From the NCBI RefSeq assembly GCF_030695085.1, contig NZ_JAUYTS010000033.1, forward strand, positions 1 through 38,933: a stretch of DNA of 38,933 nt. Direction: 5' to 3'. Positions 16,654-25,342 of the stretch are shown here, one piece after another. The notes under the pieces were generated by a model that saw nothing but the letters and a program-made list of their open reading frames with translations, made no database searches and was not told the origin of the DNA. The position numbers were made by a program, and so were the translations under genes. This DNA is from Falsiroseomonas sp. Lineage in GTDB: Bacteria; Pseudomonadota; Alphaproteobacteria; Acetobacterales; Acetobacteraceae. Position 1 is the stretch's first letter. Each line of letters starts with the position of its first letter.

Positions 16654-16733
16654 CAAATATTTGAATTTCGGTCGGTGTTCATGGGACCGTCGCCAGTCCT
16701 TCATTGCCCTGCCTTCAACCGCGGTATTAATAC
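16654..16733. promoter_or_regulatory. Divergent intergenic control region with two perfect palindromes
   Basis: In an otherwise GC-rich gap of 269 bases stand two AT-rich perfect 10-base palindromes: CAAATATTTG (16654-16663) and GTATTAATAC (16724-16733). TTGCCC (16704-16709) lies 16 bases before ATTAAT (16726-16731), so the second palindrome probably coincides with the -10 of the plsC-like gene. This looks like a regulated promoter, but no regulator is identified. Confidence 0.45.
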
Positions 16734-16739
16734 TTCGTC

Positions 16740-17693
16740 ATGCAGGCAACAGCCCGAATGACCGCGCCGGATGTGCTGCGCCCCCGCAAGCGGCGCCTCG
16801 CCATCCAATTCTCCGCCTCGGACCCCGAGGGGATGTGGGGCGATGTGCTGGGGGAACGTCCGCATGGCGGGCGCTTCCGCGCGGTGCGCCGGCTGGCCTG
16901 CCTGGTGCTCTGGACCCTCATCGCCATCCCGATCCAGGCGCTGCTGCTGCCGCTGCCCGGAAGGGGTGCCGCCGCCTTCGCGCGGCTGTATCACCGCACG
17001 CTCTGCGCGCTGATGGGCCTGCGGATCCAGGTGGTGGGGGAAGCCTCGGCGGAGAAGCCGGTGCTGTTCGTGTCCAACCACTCCTCGTGGCTCGATATCC
17101 TGGTGCTGGGCGGGACGCTGGAGGCGAGCTTCGTCGGCAAGGAGGAGATCGCGCGCTGGCCGCTGATCAACATCGTCGCCAAGCTGGGCCGCACCGTCTT
17201 CGTCAGCCGCCGCCGCAGCGGCACGAAGGGGGAGGCGGATGCGATCCGCGCGCGGCTCGCCGCCGCCGACAACCTGATCCTGTTCCCCGAGGGCACCACC
17301 AGCGATGGCTGCCGCGTGCTGCCCTTCCGCAGCGCCTTTCTGTCCGTGGCGGACAGCGCGCGGGTGGTGCAGCCGGTTTCCGTGGTGTTCGACCGCCTGG
17401 GCGGCCTGCCCGCCTGCCGCCGCGACCGGCCGCTTTTCGCCTGGTATGGCGACACGGACATCTTCACCCATTTCTGGCGCCTGGCGCGGCGCCCCGGCGG
17501 GCGCGCCACCATCATCCTGCACGCGCCGCTGGACCCCGCCGTCTGGCCGGACCGCAAGGTGCTGGCCGCCGCCTGCGCCCAGGTGGTGGCGGATAGCTGT
17601 TCCACACTGCGGCAGAACCGCCCGGCCCTGCCGCTGCGCGCCACCCCGCCGCAGCCCAAGGCCGGTACTCGGCCGGAAATCCTGCCCGCGTGA
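16740..17693 (+). CDS. 1-acyl-sn-glycerol-3-phosphate acyltransferase (PlsC-like)
   Basis: 317 aa with one membrane helix (about residues 52-72) and a PlsC acyltransferase domain. The catalytic HX4D is in SNHSSWLDIL (H114, D119), and the substrate motif is LFPEGTTSDG (181-190). The family makes phosphatidic acid or transfers acyl groups to lysophospholipids or ornithine lipids at the inner membrane. The ATG at 16740 is used; the ATG at 16758 may be the true start, because the likely -10 lies only about 10 bases before 16740 and no ribosome site precedes it. It lies upstream of miaB with a gap of 192 bases. Confidence 0.92.
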   Translation: MQATARMTAPDVLRPRKRRLAIQFSASDPEGMWGDVLGERPHGGRFRAVRRLACLVLWTLIAIPIQALLLPLPGRGAAAFARLYHRTLCALMGLRIQVVGEASAEKPVLFVSNHSSWLDILVLGGTLEASFVGKEEIARWPLINIVAKLGRTVFVSRRRSGTKGEADAIRARLAAADNLILFPEGTTSDGCRVLPFRSAFLSVADSARVVQPVSVVFDRLGGLPACRRDRPLFAWYGDTDIFTHFWRLARRPGGRATIILHAPLDPAVWPDRKVLAAACAQVVADSCSTLRQNRPALPLRATPPQPKAGTRPEILPA

Positions 17694-17805
17694 GGGCTTT
17701 GGCCCGCGCTTCCCGCTTGACCCGGCGCGCGCCGATCCCGCAGCCTGCCGGCGTGGAGAAACAAAGGCGGCACACTTTCCTGGCCGCGGGCCGGATGCGC
17801 CTCGC

Positions 17806-17834
17806 TTGACCCGGGCGCGCGGCCTGCGCAAATC
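17806..17834 (+). promoter_or_regulatory. Weak candidate promoter before miaB
   Basis: TTGACC at 17806-17811 is followed after 17 bases by CAAATC (a weak -10). The 12-base word CGCTTGACCCGG occurs twice in this gap (17714-17725 and 17803-17814), so there may be two start sites or a duplicated element. Evidence is limited to these matches. Confidence 0.25.
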
Positions 17835-17885
17835 CCCGGCTGCCCCCCGCGGCCTTCCAGGCGGGGCGACGGAGCTTGGCCCGGA

Positions 17886-19295
17886 ATGAATCCTCCCCCC
17901 GCACCCCCCCGCAAGCGGTTGTTCATCCGCAGTTGGGGCTGCCAGATGAATGTCTATGACAGCGGCCGCATGGCCGATGTGCTGGCCCCGCTCGGCTACA
18001 TGGCGACCGAGACGCCGGAAGACGCCGACATGGTAGTTTTGAACACCTGCCATATCCGGGAGAAGGCGAGCGAGAAGCTGTTCTCCGAACTCGGCCGGCT
18101 GCGGGTGCTGAAACAGGCGAAGGAGCAGTCGGGTAGCCGCATGATCCTGGCCGTCGCCGGATGCGTCGCCCAGGCGGAAGGCGCCGAGATCACCGCCCGT
18201 GCCCCCTATGTCGACCTCGTCCTCGGCCCGCAGAGCTATCACCGACTGCCCGAGATGGTGGCCCGCATCAGCCGCGCCGCCGGCGCGGTCATCGAGACGG
18301 ATTTTCCGACGGAACAGAAGTTCGACTTCCTGCCGGATTCCGCCACGCCGCAGGGCGTCACCGCCTTCCTGACCATCCAGGAGGGCTGCGACAAATTCTG
18401 TTCCTTCTGCGTCGTCCCCTACACCCGCGGCAGCGAATTCTCTCGGAGTGCCGCCGCCGTGCTGAAGGAGGCACGGCACCTGGTCGCGCAGGGGGCGCGC
18501 GAAATCACGCTGCTCGGGCAGAATGTGAATGCCTGGCATGGGGAGGGGCTGTCGGGCGGCGCCTGGACGCTGGACCGGCTGCTGCTGGAACTGGCGGAGA
18601 TCCCGAACCTCGCCCGGCTGCGCTACACCACAAGCCACCCGCGCGACATGGATGATGCGCTGATCGCCGCCCATGGCCGCATCCCGCAGCTGATGCCGTT
18701 CTTGCACCTGCCGGTGCAGTCGGGGTCTGACCGCATGCTGGCGGCGATGAACCGGGGCCACAAGGCGGATCTGTATCGCCGCATCGCCGACAAGCTGCGC
18801 GAGGCGCGACCCGATCTGGCCCTGTCCTCCGACTTCATCGCCGGCCATCCGGGGGAGAGCGAGGCAGACCACCAGGCGACGCTGAAGCTGATCCAGGATG
18901 TCGGCTTCGCGCTGGCCTATTCCTTCAAATATTCCGCCCGCCCTGGCACGCCGGCGGCGACCGCCCAGATGCAGGTCGCGGAAGCCGAGAAGGATCGCCG
19001 GTTGCAGGAAATTCAGGCCCTGCTGCGGGAACAGCAGGATGCCTTCAACCGTTCCTGCATCGGCCGCCGCTGCGATGTGCTGGTCACGGGTGCCGGGCGG
19101 CATGAAGGCCAGTTTGCCGGGCGGTCACCCTGGCTGCAGCCGGTGCATGGCCTTGGATCGCCCGGGATGGCGGGCCAAGTGGTGACGGCGGTGGTGACCG
19201 CCGCGATGCCCAATTCGCTTTCCGTGCGCCTCGAGGGGAATGAGGCGCTCGGTCCTCCGTCACAAACGCCCCGTCAGGAGAAGGCCGCCGCTTGA
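17886..19295 (+). CDS. miaB: tRNA-2-methylthio-N6-dimethylallyladenosine synthase
   Basis: MiaB adds a methylthio group to i6A37 of tRNAs using radical S-adenosylmethionine chemistry. Three cysteines of the N-terminal methylthiotransferase domain bind the auxiliary cluster (C19 in SWGCQMN, C55 in NTCHIRE, C93 in AGCVAQ). The radical SAM motif CDKFCSFC gives C168, C172 and C175. A C-terminal TRAM domain occupies roughly residues 385-450. The 469-aa length is normal. It starts the conserved run miaB-phoH-ybeY-corC and overlaps phoH by TTGA. Confidence 0.97.
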   Translation: MNPPPAPPRKRLFIRSWGCQMNVYDSGRMADVLAPLGYMATETPEDADMVVLNTCHIREKASEKLFSELGRLRVLKQAKEQSGSRMILAVAGCVAQAEGAEITARAPYVDLVLGPQSYHRLPEMVARISRAAGAVIETDFPTEQKFDFLPDSATPQGVTAFLTIQEGCDKFCSFCVVPYTRGSEFSRSAAAVLKEARHLVAQGAREITLLGQNVNAWHGEGLSGGAWTLDRLLLELAEIPNLARLRYTTSHPRDMDDALIAAHGRIPQLMPFLHLPVQSGSDRMLAAMNRGHKADLYRRIADKLREARPDLALSSDFIAGHPGESEADHQATLKLIQDVGFALAYSFKYSARPGTPAATAQMQVAEAEKDRRLQEIQALLREQQDAFNRSCIGRRCDVLVTGAGRHEGQFAGRSPWLQPVHGLGSPGMAGQVVTAVVTAAMPNSLSVRLEGNEALGPPSQTPRQEKAAA

Positions 19296-20329
19296 ACACA
19301 CCCCCCGCCGCGATCAGCCTCCGCCCGCCGCCCCGTCCCGCCCTGCGGGACCAGAATACGCAGCGCGTCGTCACCATGCAGTTCGACGACAACCAGTTGC
19401 TGCCGCTGCTGTATGGCGAGCACGACCGCAACCTGGCCCGGATGGAAGTCCGCCTGGGCATCCGCCTCGGCAGCCGGGGCAACCGGTTGACCATCACCGG
19501 CGCGCCGGAGCGGACCGATGTGGCGGAAGCGGCGCTGATGGCGCTGTGGCGACGATTGCAAAGCGGCGAGCCGGTGGGCAGCGCGGAGGTCGAGGCGGCG
19601 ATGCGGATGGCGGAGGGGGTTCAGGACAGCGACCCGCGCCTGCCCTTGCAGGACCTGCCGGCAATCCGCACCCGCAAGGGTGCCATCGCGCCCCGCACCC
19701 CGGCCCAGGCCGCCTATATCGATGCGCTGGCGCGCAGCGAAATGGTGTTCGGCGTCGGCCCCGCCGGCACCGGCAAGACCTACCTCGCCGTCGCGCAGGG
19801 CGTGGCGCTGCTGCAGGCCGGGCGGGTCGATCGCATCGTGCTGTCGCGGCCGGCGGTGGAAGCGGGCGAAAAGCTCGGCTACCTGCCGGGCGATCTGAAG
19901 GAGAAGGTCGATCCCTATCTCCGCCCGCTATACGACGCGCTGCACGACATGATGCCCGCCGAACAGCTCACCCGCCGCATGACGGCCGGCGAGATCGAAG
20001 TCGCCCCACTCGCCTTCATGCGCGGCCGCACCCTCGCCCATTGCTACGCCATCCTGGACGAGGCGCAGAACACCACCGCGGCACAAATGAAAATGTTCCT
20101 GACCCGCATGGGTGAGGGCAGCCGCATGGTGATCACCGGCGACCCGACCCAGGTGGACCTGCCGCCCGGCCAGCGTTCCGGCCTGGCGGAGGCGCTGTCC
20201 ATCCTCGGCGGGGTGGAGGGTATAACGGTGGCGAGATTCGGCGAGGAAGATGTGGTAAGACATCCCTTGGTTGCGCGCATCGTCGCCGCCTATGGTCGGA
20301 TGGACCAGGCGGCGCGTGGGCGTGGATGA
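19292..20329 (+). CDS. PhoH-like ATPase (YbeZ type)
   Basis: 345 aa with a P-loop ATPase/RNA-helicase-like domain: Walker A GPAGTGKT (residues 156-163), [17 protein letters not shown], and Walker B ILDEAQN (about residue 252-258). The N-terminal 100 residues resemble the small nucleic-acid-binding domain of YbeZ. YbeZ works with YbeY and is linked to ribosome and RNA metabolism; that role is inferred from family and neighbours. The start is a TTG overlapping the miaB stop, with CAGGAG about 11 bases upstream. ybeY follows after 60 bases. Confidence 0.95.
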   Translation: MNTPPAAISLRPPPRPALRDQNTQRVVTMQFDDNQLLPLLYGEHDRNLARMEVRLGIRLGSRGNRLTITGAPERTDVAEAALMALWRRLQSGEPVGSAEVEAAMRMAEGVQDSDPRLPLQDLPAIRTRKGAIAPRTPAQAAYIDALARSEMVFGVGPAGTGKTYLAVAQGVALLQAGRVDRIVLSRPAVEAGEKLGYLPGDLKEKVDPYLRPLYDALHDMMPAEQLTRRMTAGEIEVAPLAFMRGRTLAHCYAILDEAQNTTAAQMKMFLTRMGEGSRMVITGDPTQVDLPPGQRSGLAEALSILGGVEGITVARFGEEDVVRHPLVARIVAAYGRMDQAARGRG

Positions 20330-20389
20330 GTTGTTCGGTGAAGGCGCGCCACACATGGCGGGCCAGGCACCGGGGGCATTTGGAGAGCG

Positions 20390-20917
20390 ATGGAACCGTT
20401 AAGTAGACATCCCGGCGCGGGCAATGATGCCCGGGCCGGGATGCAGAGCGAGGATGCGGGCATTACCGTCGTCCTCGCCACCCAGGGCTGGCGCGCCGCC
20501 GTGCCCCAGCCGGAGGCGCTCGCGCGCCGTGCCGTGGCCGCGGCCCTGCGGGAAGCTGGCGCCACAGGCGCCGTCACCGTGCTGCTGACCGATGATGCGG
20601 AGGTCAAGCGGCTCAACACCGGACACCGCGACAAGGCCAAGCCGACCAATGTGCTGTCCTTCCCGGGCGGCCTGCCGGGCCATCTGGGCGACATCGCCCT
20701 GGCGCTCGGCGTGGTCCGGCGCGAGGCGCGGGAGGCTGGGCGCAAACCCGCCGACCACCTGGCGCATCTGGTCGCCCATGGCGCCCTGCACCTGGCCGGG
20801 CACGACCATCTGGATGCCGGTGAGGCACGCCGGATGGAACAGGCGGAAGCACGCGTGATGCGCCGCCTCGGCCGCCCCAATCCCTGGAAGGAGGGCCGGG
20901 GACGGCCAGCGACATGA
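20390..20917 (+). CDS. ybeY: Endoribonuclease YbeY (rRNA maturation factor)
   Basis: YbeY is a zinc-dependent ribonuclease needed for 16S rRNA 3'-end maturation and ribosome quality control. The zinc-binding signature HGALHLAGHDH is at residues 130-140 (ligands H130, H134, H140), and the upstream NVLSFPGG match is typical. The start at 20390 has GGAG four bases upstream and yields 175 aa; an ATG at 20441 would still leave the whole domain. The stop overlaps corC (ATGA). Confidence 0.95.
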   Translation: MEPLSRHPGAGNDARAGMQSEDAGITVVLATQGWRAAVPQPEALARRAVAAALREAGATGAVTVLLTDDAEVKRLNTGHRDKAKPTNVLSFPGGLPGHLGDIALALGVVRREAREAGRKPADHLAHLVAHGALHLAGHDHLDAGEARRMEQAEARVMRRLGRPNPWKEGRGRPAT

Positions 20918-21852
20918 ACGGCAACGGAGACCAACCCCACCAACCCTCGCCGGTCGAACGCCGCAACAGCCTGCTCTGGCGCATCCAGGGGCTGCTCCGC
21001 CGCCGCACCGCCGACACGGTGCGCGACCAGGTGGAGGAACTGCTCGAAGGCCGGCAGGAGGAAGGGGTTCCGCACGACGCGGAACACCTCGCCAGCGGGC
21101 TCGATTCCAATGAGCGCGCGCTGCTCGGCAATGTGCTGCGGCTGCGCGACAAGGCGGCCTATGACGTGATGGTGCCGCGCGCCGATATCGTGGCGATGCC
21201 GGAGGACCTGACGCTGGACCAGGCCATCAGCATGATCCAGCGCGAGGGCCACAGCCGCTTCCCGGTCTACCGGGAGAACCTCGATGACATCGTCGGCATG
21301 GTGCACATCAAGGACGTGTTTGCCTCGGTGGGGCGGGACCCGGCCAGCTTCTCGCTGAAGGCCATCCTGCGCCGGCCGCTTTTCGTGGTGCCGACCATCC
21401 CGGTGATGGACATGCTGCTGCAGATGCGCGCCGCGCGCATCCACATGGCCCTGGTGGTCGATGAGTATGGCGGCATCGACGGGCTGGTGACGATCGAGGA
21501 TCTGGTGGAAACGATCGTCGGCGACATCTCCGACGAGCATGACGAGGTGGCCCCCGTCACCATCCTGGACCGCCCGGATGGCACGGTGGAGCTGGATGCG
21601 CGCACCACGGTCGAGGCGTTCGAGCAGAAATTCGGCGCGGTGCTGACGGAGGAGGAGCGCAGCGCGGATATCGACACGGTGGGCGGGCTGATCTTCACCC
21701 TCGCCGGGCGCGTGCCGGCGCGGGGGGAATTGGTTTCCCACCCTTCCGGCCTCGAATTCCGGGTGCTGGATGCCGATCCGCGCCGCATCCGGCGGCTGCG
21801 GGTGCGGCGCCCCGGCGCGGCCGGCGAGCCGTCCCGGCAGGCGGCGGAGTAG
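20914..21852 (+). CDS. CBS-domain protein CorC/HlyC (hemolysin family)
   Basis: 312 aa. Two CBS domains lie at about residues 88-205 (DVMVPRADIVAMPEDLTLDQAISMI, GHSRFPVYRENLDDIVGMVHIKDV, then MALVVDEYGGIDGLVTIEDLVE), followed by a CorC_HlyC C-terminal domain (about 225-300, with DTVGGLIFTLAGRVPARGE). There is no DUF21 membrane domain, so this is the soluble CorC type linked to Mg2+/Co2+ homeostasis. In most alphaproteobacteria lnt (apolipoprotein N-acyltransferase) is the next gene; here a convergent glf follows instead. Confidence 0.94.
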   Translation: MNGNGDQPHQPSPVERRNSLLWRIQGLLRRRTADTVRDQVEELLEGRQEEGVPHDAEHLASGLDSNERALLGNVLRLRDKAAYDVMVPRADIVAMPEDLTLDQAISMIQREGHSRFPVYRENLDDIVGMVHIKDVFASVGRDPASFSLKAILRRPLFVVPTIPVMDMLLQMRAARIHMALVVDEYGGIDGLVTIEDLVETIVGDISDEHDEVAPVTILDRPDGTVELDARTTVEAFEQKFGAVLTEEERSADIDTVGGLIFTLAGRVPARGELVSHPSGLEFRVLDADPRRIRRLRVRRPGAAGEPSRQAAE

Positions 21853-21859
21853 GTGAAAC

Positions 21860-21885
21860 CCCTCTCCCCCAAACCGGGGAGAGGG
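21860..21885. terminator. Inverted repeat between convergent corC and glf
   Basis: CCCTCTCCCC (21860-21869) pairs perfectly with GGGGAGAGGG (21876-21885) across a 6-base loop, in the 40-base gap between two convergent stops. Only a short T-run (GGTTTC on the minus strand) follows, so it is a weak intrinsic terminator, but its place suggests it ends transcripts from both sides. Confidence 0.6.
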
Positions 21886-21892
21886 CTTCAAC

Positions 21893-23062
21893 TCAGTCGC
21901 CGGCGGCGACGCGGCCGGCGGCGATCTCGTCATTCACCGCCATCGGCGGCACCACCTTCTGGATGCGCTCGAAGGTCGCCAGCGCCTGACCGACCACCTG
22001 GTCCATGTTGTAGTAGCGGTAGGTCGCGAGCCGACCGACGAACCAGGTATCCCGCTCGGCATCCGCCAGCGCCTCATACTTCTTGTACAGCGCCTGGTTC
22101 TCCGGCCGGGGGATCGGGTAGTAGGGGTCGCCCTCGGCGGCCGGGAATTCATAGGTGACGCTGGTCTTCGGATGCACCTGCCCGGTCAGGTATTTGTATT
22201 CGGAGACGCGGGTATAGAGCGTGGCTTCCGCCGGATGGTTCACCGTGCCGGTCGGCAGCGCCTTTTGCTGGTCCAGCGTCTCATGCCGGAAGCGCAGGCT
22301 GCGATAGGGCAGGCGGCCGTGGCGATGGCCGAAATACTCATCCACCGGGCCGGTCCAGATCACACGCCGGAAGCTGAAGCGGCGCCGCGCCTCGGCGAAT
22401 TCCATCCCGGTGCGGACCGTGATGTTCGGGTGGTCCAGCATGCGGCGGAACATCGCCGTGTAGCCATCCCGCGGCATCGCCTGGAAGCGGTCGGTGAAAT
22501 AGCGGTCGTCCCGGTTGGTCCGCGTCGGCACCCGGGCGGTCACGGATTTATCCAGCTCGCTCGGGTCCAGCGCCCATTGCTTGCGCGTGTAGCCGCGGAA
22601 GAACAGCTCGTACAATTCGCGACCGACCTTGCCGACGACCACATCCTCGGAAGACCGCACCTGGTCCACCTTCTCGGCCCGTTCGGCGAACCAGGCTTCC
22701 AGCTGGTCCTCGGTGAGGTCCAGCCCGTATAGCCGGTTGATGGTGTCGAGGTTGATCGGCATCGGCACCTGCACCGTCTGCCCCGTGGTGGGGCTCACCA
22801 CCTCGGCCAGCACGCGGTGCTCATAGGGCCGCCATGCGGTGAAGCGCGACAGATGCGCGAACACCGCCTCGCTGTTGGTGTGGAAGATGTGCGGGCCGTA
22901 GCGGTGGATCAGCACCCCCGCCTCGTCCAGATGGTCATAGGCGTTGCCGGCGATGTGGTCGCGCTTGTCGATCACCAGCACACGGTCGCCACGAGACGCC
23001 GCCAGGCGCTCCGCCAGCACGGACCCGGCAAAGCCGGCACCCACGACGAGCCAATCAAACAT
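21893..23062 (-). CDS. glf: UDP-galactopyranose mutase
   Basis: Glf interconverts UDP-galactopyranose and UDP-galactofuranose using FAD, supplying galactofuranose for surface polysaccharides. The 389-aa protein begins with the FAD-binding VVGAGFAGSVLAERLA, continues with VIDKRDHIAGNAYDH and the family hallmark YGPHIFHTNSEAVF, and has the conserved arginine/tyrosine active-site region RKQWALDPSELDKSVTARVP. The C-terminal RLATYRYYNMDQVVGQAL is also typical. Its start overlaps the stop of the upstream glycosyltransferase by eight bases, so the pair is an operon. No galactofuranosyltransferase is obvious apart from that neighbour. Confidence 0.97.
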   Translation of the reverse strand: MFDWLVVGAGFAGSVLAERLAASRGDRVLVIDKRDHIAGNAYDHLDEAGVLIHRYGPHIFHTNSEAVFAHLSRFTAWRPYEHRVLAEVVSPTTGQTVQVPMPINLDTINRLYGLDLTEDQLEAWFAERAEKVDQVRSSEDVVVGKVGRELYELFFRGYTRKQWALDPSELDKSVTARVPTRTNRDDRYFTDRFQAMPRDGYTAMFRRMLDHPNITVRTGMEFAEARRRFSFRRVIWTGPVDEYFGHRHGRLPYRSLRFRHETLDQQKALPTGTVNHPAEATLYTRVSEYKYLTGQVHPKTSVTYEFPAAEGDPYYPIPRPENQALYKKYEALADAERDTWFVGRLATYRYYNMDQVVGQALATFERIQKVVPPMAVNDEIAAGRVAAGD

Positions 23063-24227
23063 GGGCTACCCCCTTTGCCTTCGCCGCGACTGGTGCCGCT
23101 TCTGGAACCCGCAGCAGCGCGGCCATCCGCGCCCAGGTCATGTCCCACGAGTTCTTCGCCAATTGCTGGTCGACCCGCGCCAGGAAGGGCGCACGCGGCC
23201 GCGCCAGCAGCGCATCGGCCTGCTCCGCCAGTTCCGCGGCGGATTCGACGATCTCGACCAGCCCGGCCTCGCCATAGTCCCGCACCACATCCACCACCGG
23301 GGTGGAGATCACCGGCAGGCCGGCGGCGAGGAATTCCGGCGTCTTGGTCGGGCTGATGAAGCGCGTGCTCTCATTCAGCGCGAAGGGCATGAAGCCCAGA
23401 TCCCAATGCGCCAGGTAGTCCGGCAGCTCGTCATAGCGGCGGCCGCCCAGCCAATGCAGGTTCGGCCCCTGCGGCAGGCTGGCCGGGTCGATCTTCACCA
23501 CCGGGCCGAGCATGATGAGGTGCATCTCGGGCCGCAGCGCGGCGAAGGCCGCGACCAGCGCCAGATCCATCCGTTCATCGATGACGCCGAAGAAGCCGAT
23601 CCGGGGGTGCGGGATACCGGCGAGGGCGGCAGGCTCCGCCAGCGCGTCGCGGGCCCGGCCGAAATGCGCGGTATCGATGGAGGAGGGGAAGCAGTGCACG
23701 CGCCTGTGCCGGTCGCGCTTCGCCTCGAACAGGCTGCGGCCGCCGGTGAAGACCTGGTCCGCCCGGTCCAGCAGGCGCTGCTCCATCGCCAGCATCGCCG
23801 GCGGTGCGCCGCGGAAGGCGGAAAGCTCGTCCATGCAATCATAGATCGTCACATCCGGGCGCAGATGGTCCGCGAAGGCCAGCGCCATCGGCGTGTAGAA
23901 CCAGGCGACCAGCGGGCGTCCGGCGCGTTCCGCCAGCAGCCCGTCCAGCAGGGCGCGCTGGGCCGCGGCGCTGGCCGCTTCATCCAGGCCGTGCGGCAGC
24001 ACCGGCACCGCGCGCAGCACGCCACCCGGCTGCATCGAGAAATCCAGCCGCGGCTGCGGGATCGGCGCCTCCAGCGGTTCCTCGAAGAAGATCACCTCAT
24101 GGTCCTGCGCGGCGCGCGTCATCAGGTGCTGCGGGCGCTGGAAGACGAAATCCCAGCGCAGATGGGAAAGGCACAGCAGAACGGGTTGCACCTTGCCGCC
24201 GGTGCATGTCGGGGGAGCAGCCTGCAT
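23055..24227 (-). CDS. Glycosyltransferase, GT4-like
   Basis: 390 aa. The protein opens with VLLCLSHLRWDFVFQRPQHLMTRAA, typical of a group of bacterial glycosyltransferases that precede glf. A Rossmann-type C-terminal half has PRIGFFGVIDERMDL, MHLIMLGPVV and the nucleotide-sugar signature FISPTKTPEFLAAGLPVISTPV, with a conserved glutamate. The start is the ATG at 24227, with AGGAG nine bases upstream. The operon with glf suggests an acceptor or donor in galactofuranose-containing surface glycans; the sugar is not determined by sequence alone. Confidence 0.9.
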   Translation of the reverse strand: MQAAPPTCTGGKVQPVLLCLSHLRWDFVFQRPQHLMTRAAQDHEVIFFEEPLEAPIPQPRLDFSMQPGGVLRAVPVLPHGLDEAASAAAQRALLDGLLAERAGRPLVAWFYTPMALAFADHLRPDVTIYDCMDELSAFRGAPPAMLAMEQRLLDRADQVFTGGRSLFEAKRDRHRRVHCFPSSIDTAHFGRARDALAEPAALAGIPHPRIGFFGVIDERMDLALVAAFAALRPEMHLIMLGPVVKIDPASLPQGPNLHWLGGRRYDELPDYLAHWDLGFMPFALNESTRFISPTKTPEFLAAGLPVISTPVVDVVRDYGEAGLVEIVESAAELAEQADALLARPRAPFLARVDQQLAKNSWDMTWARMAALLRVPEAAPVAAKAKGVAHV

Positions 24228-24497
24228 CAACCTGGTCTCCTGGTGTCCAGCATCCCGGCGCGCGCCATCGCGCTCTGCAGCGGCCTTTTTTGGCCGATGC
24301 GCCGGACCTAACTGGCTGTCCTGATGTCCGGAAAACGCGCGATGCTGCGCTGCGGTTCCAACCGCCACCGCAATGGCGCCGACGGTGGGCCCGGCAGGAA
24401 ATTTTCAGGCCCGGCGGAATCGCCTGGCGGCCAGGAAAATGCGCCGGAACAAGGGGCTGGACCGATTACCGGGCGCCAAGCGCGAAGCGAAAGCGGC

Positions 24498-25226
24498 CTA
24501 GGCCAGCCGCCGTTCCGGGTCGGAAGAGAGGCCGGCTATTTCGCGGATCAGCTTGCGCCGCACCGCCTGGCCGAAATCGTCGAAATCCTCTGCCGGGATC
24601 ATGAAGGCACCCGGTCCGCCGATGACACTCTCCCGATAATAGATGTCGAGCGGAATGGGCGGGCGGCGGCCGAAGGTCGGGCGGTCGTTCAGGATGGGCA
24701 GGCCGTTGATGGTGATGCCCTCGGCCACCGCCCGGTCACGGGCTTCCTCCGCCGGCGCGCCGCTGTTGTTGACCCCGTCGCCGGAGACGTCGATCACGCG
24801 GCGGGTCGCCTCGAAGGGGCATTCCGCCAGGGTGCGGCGGGAGAATTCGATGGCGCCCGAGATCGATGTCCAGGACAGCGACACCCGCGGCGCCTCCGCC
24901 AGGGCCGAGGCCCAGCTTTCCGCCTGCGCCTGGCTGCCGATGCGGGTCCAGGGCAGCACAAGGCGCTGATACTCGAAGCCAGCCCATTCGACATAGGCGA
25001 GGGCGATCCCGCCGGTCATGCCGCCACGGATGGCTTCCACCAGCCGGGGGTCCGTCATCGCGCTGCGGTAGCCTTCCCGCTGCAACCGGGCCTCATCCTC
25101 ATCGACGGAGCGGCTGATATCCACGGCAAGCACCAGCGCGACATCGACCGGGTCTTCCGCCCGGGCACGGGTGGGTCGTAGCGCGGCCGCGGCACCCGCC
25201 GCGGCGAGAAGGGACCTGCGGCGCAT
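24498..25226 (-). CDS. DUF1194 / von Willebrand A-like secreted protein
   Basis: 242 aa from the ATG at 25226, preceded by GGGAGG. The N-terminus ([25 protein letters not shown]) is an export signal with a run of arginines that may be a Tat signal. The mature protein has the DUF1194 pattern: VDVALVLAVDISRSVDEDE with a DxSxS metal-ion adhesion site, VEWAGFEYQRLVLPWTRI, RRVIDVSGDGVNNSG, INGLPILND and the closing IGGPGAFMIPAEDFDDF. The family is common in alphaproteobacteria and has no assigned biochemical role. No partner ATPase or protease gene is adjacent. Confidence 0.9.
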   Translation of the reverse strand: MRRRSLLAAAGAAAALRPTRARAEDPVDVALVLAVDISRSVDEDEARLQREGYRSAMTDPRLVEAIRGGMTGGIALAYVEWAGFEYQRLVLPWTRIGSQAQAESWASALAEAPRVSLSWTSISGAIEFSRRTLAECPFEATRRVIDVSGDGVNNSGAPAEEARDRAVAEGITINGLPILNDRPTFGRRPPIPLDIYYRESVIGGPGAFMIPAEDFDDFGQAVRRKLIREIAGLSSDPERRLA

Positions 25227-25342
25227 CCGCGACCTCCCGCTGCATGAACGATGTGCATGCAACCGCACCGGGTAGGGAAGGTTCAAGCGTTAAGATATTT
25301 TTTTCCGCGCGTCTTGCGCCGCATCCGTTCAGCCAGTGCGGA

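Noticed and set aside
16701..19103. An 800-codon minus-strand open frame opposite plsC-like and miaB
   Set aside because: It spans two unrelated, clearly real genes and the gap between them, and its composition is that of a mirror frame.
24228..24497. Possible small RNA or tRNA-like element in the gap before the glycosyltransferase gene (CGGCC-TTTTTT-GGCCG, CCTGGCGGCCAGG, a GGTTCCAACC word)
   Set aside because: The pieces do not form a cloverleaf or a terminator in a sensible place; I see only scattered short palindromes and no convincing gene.
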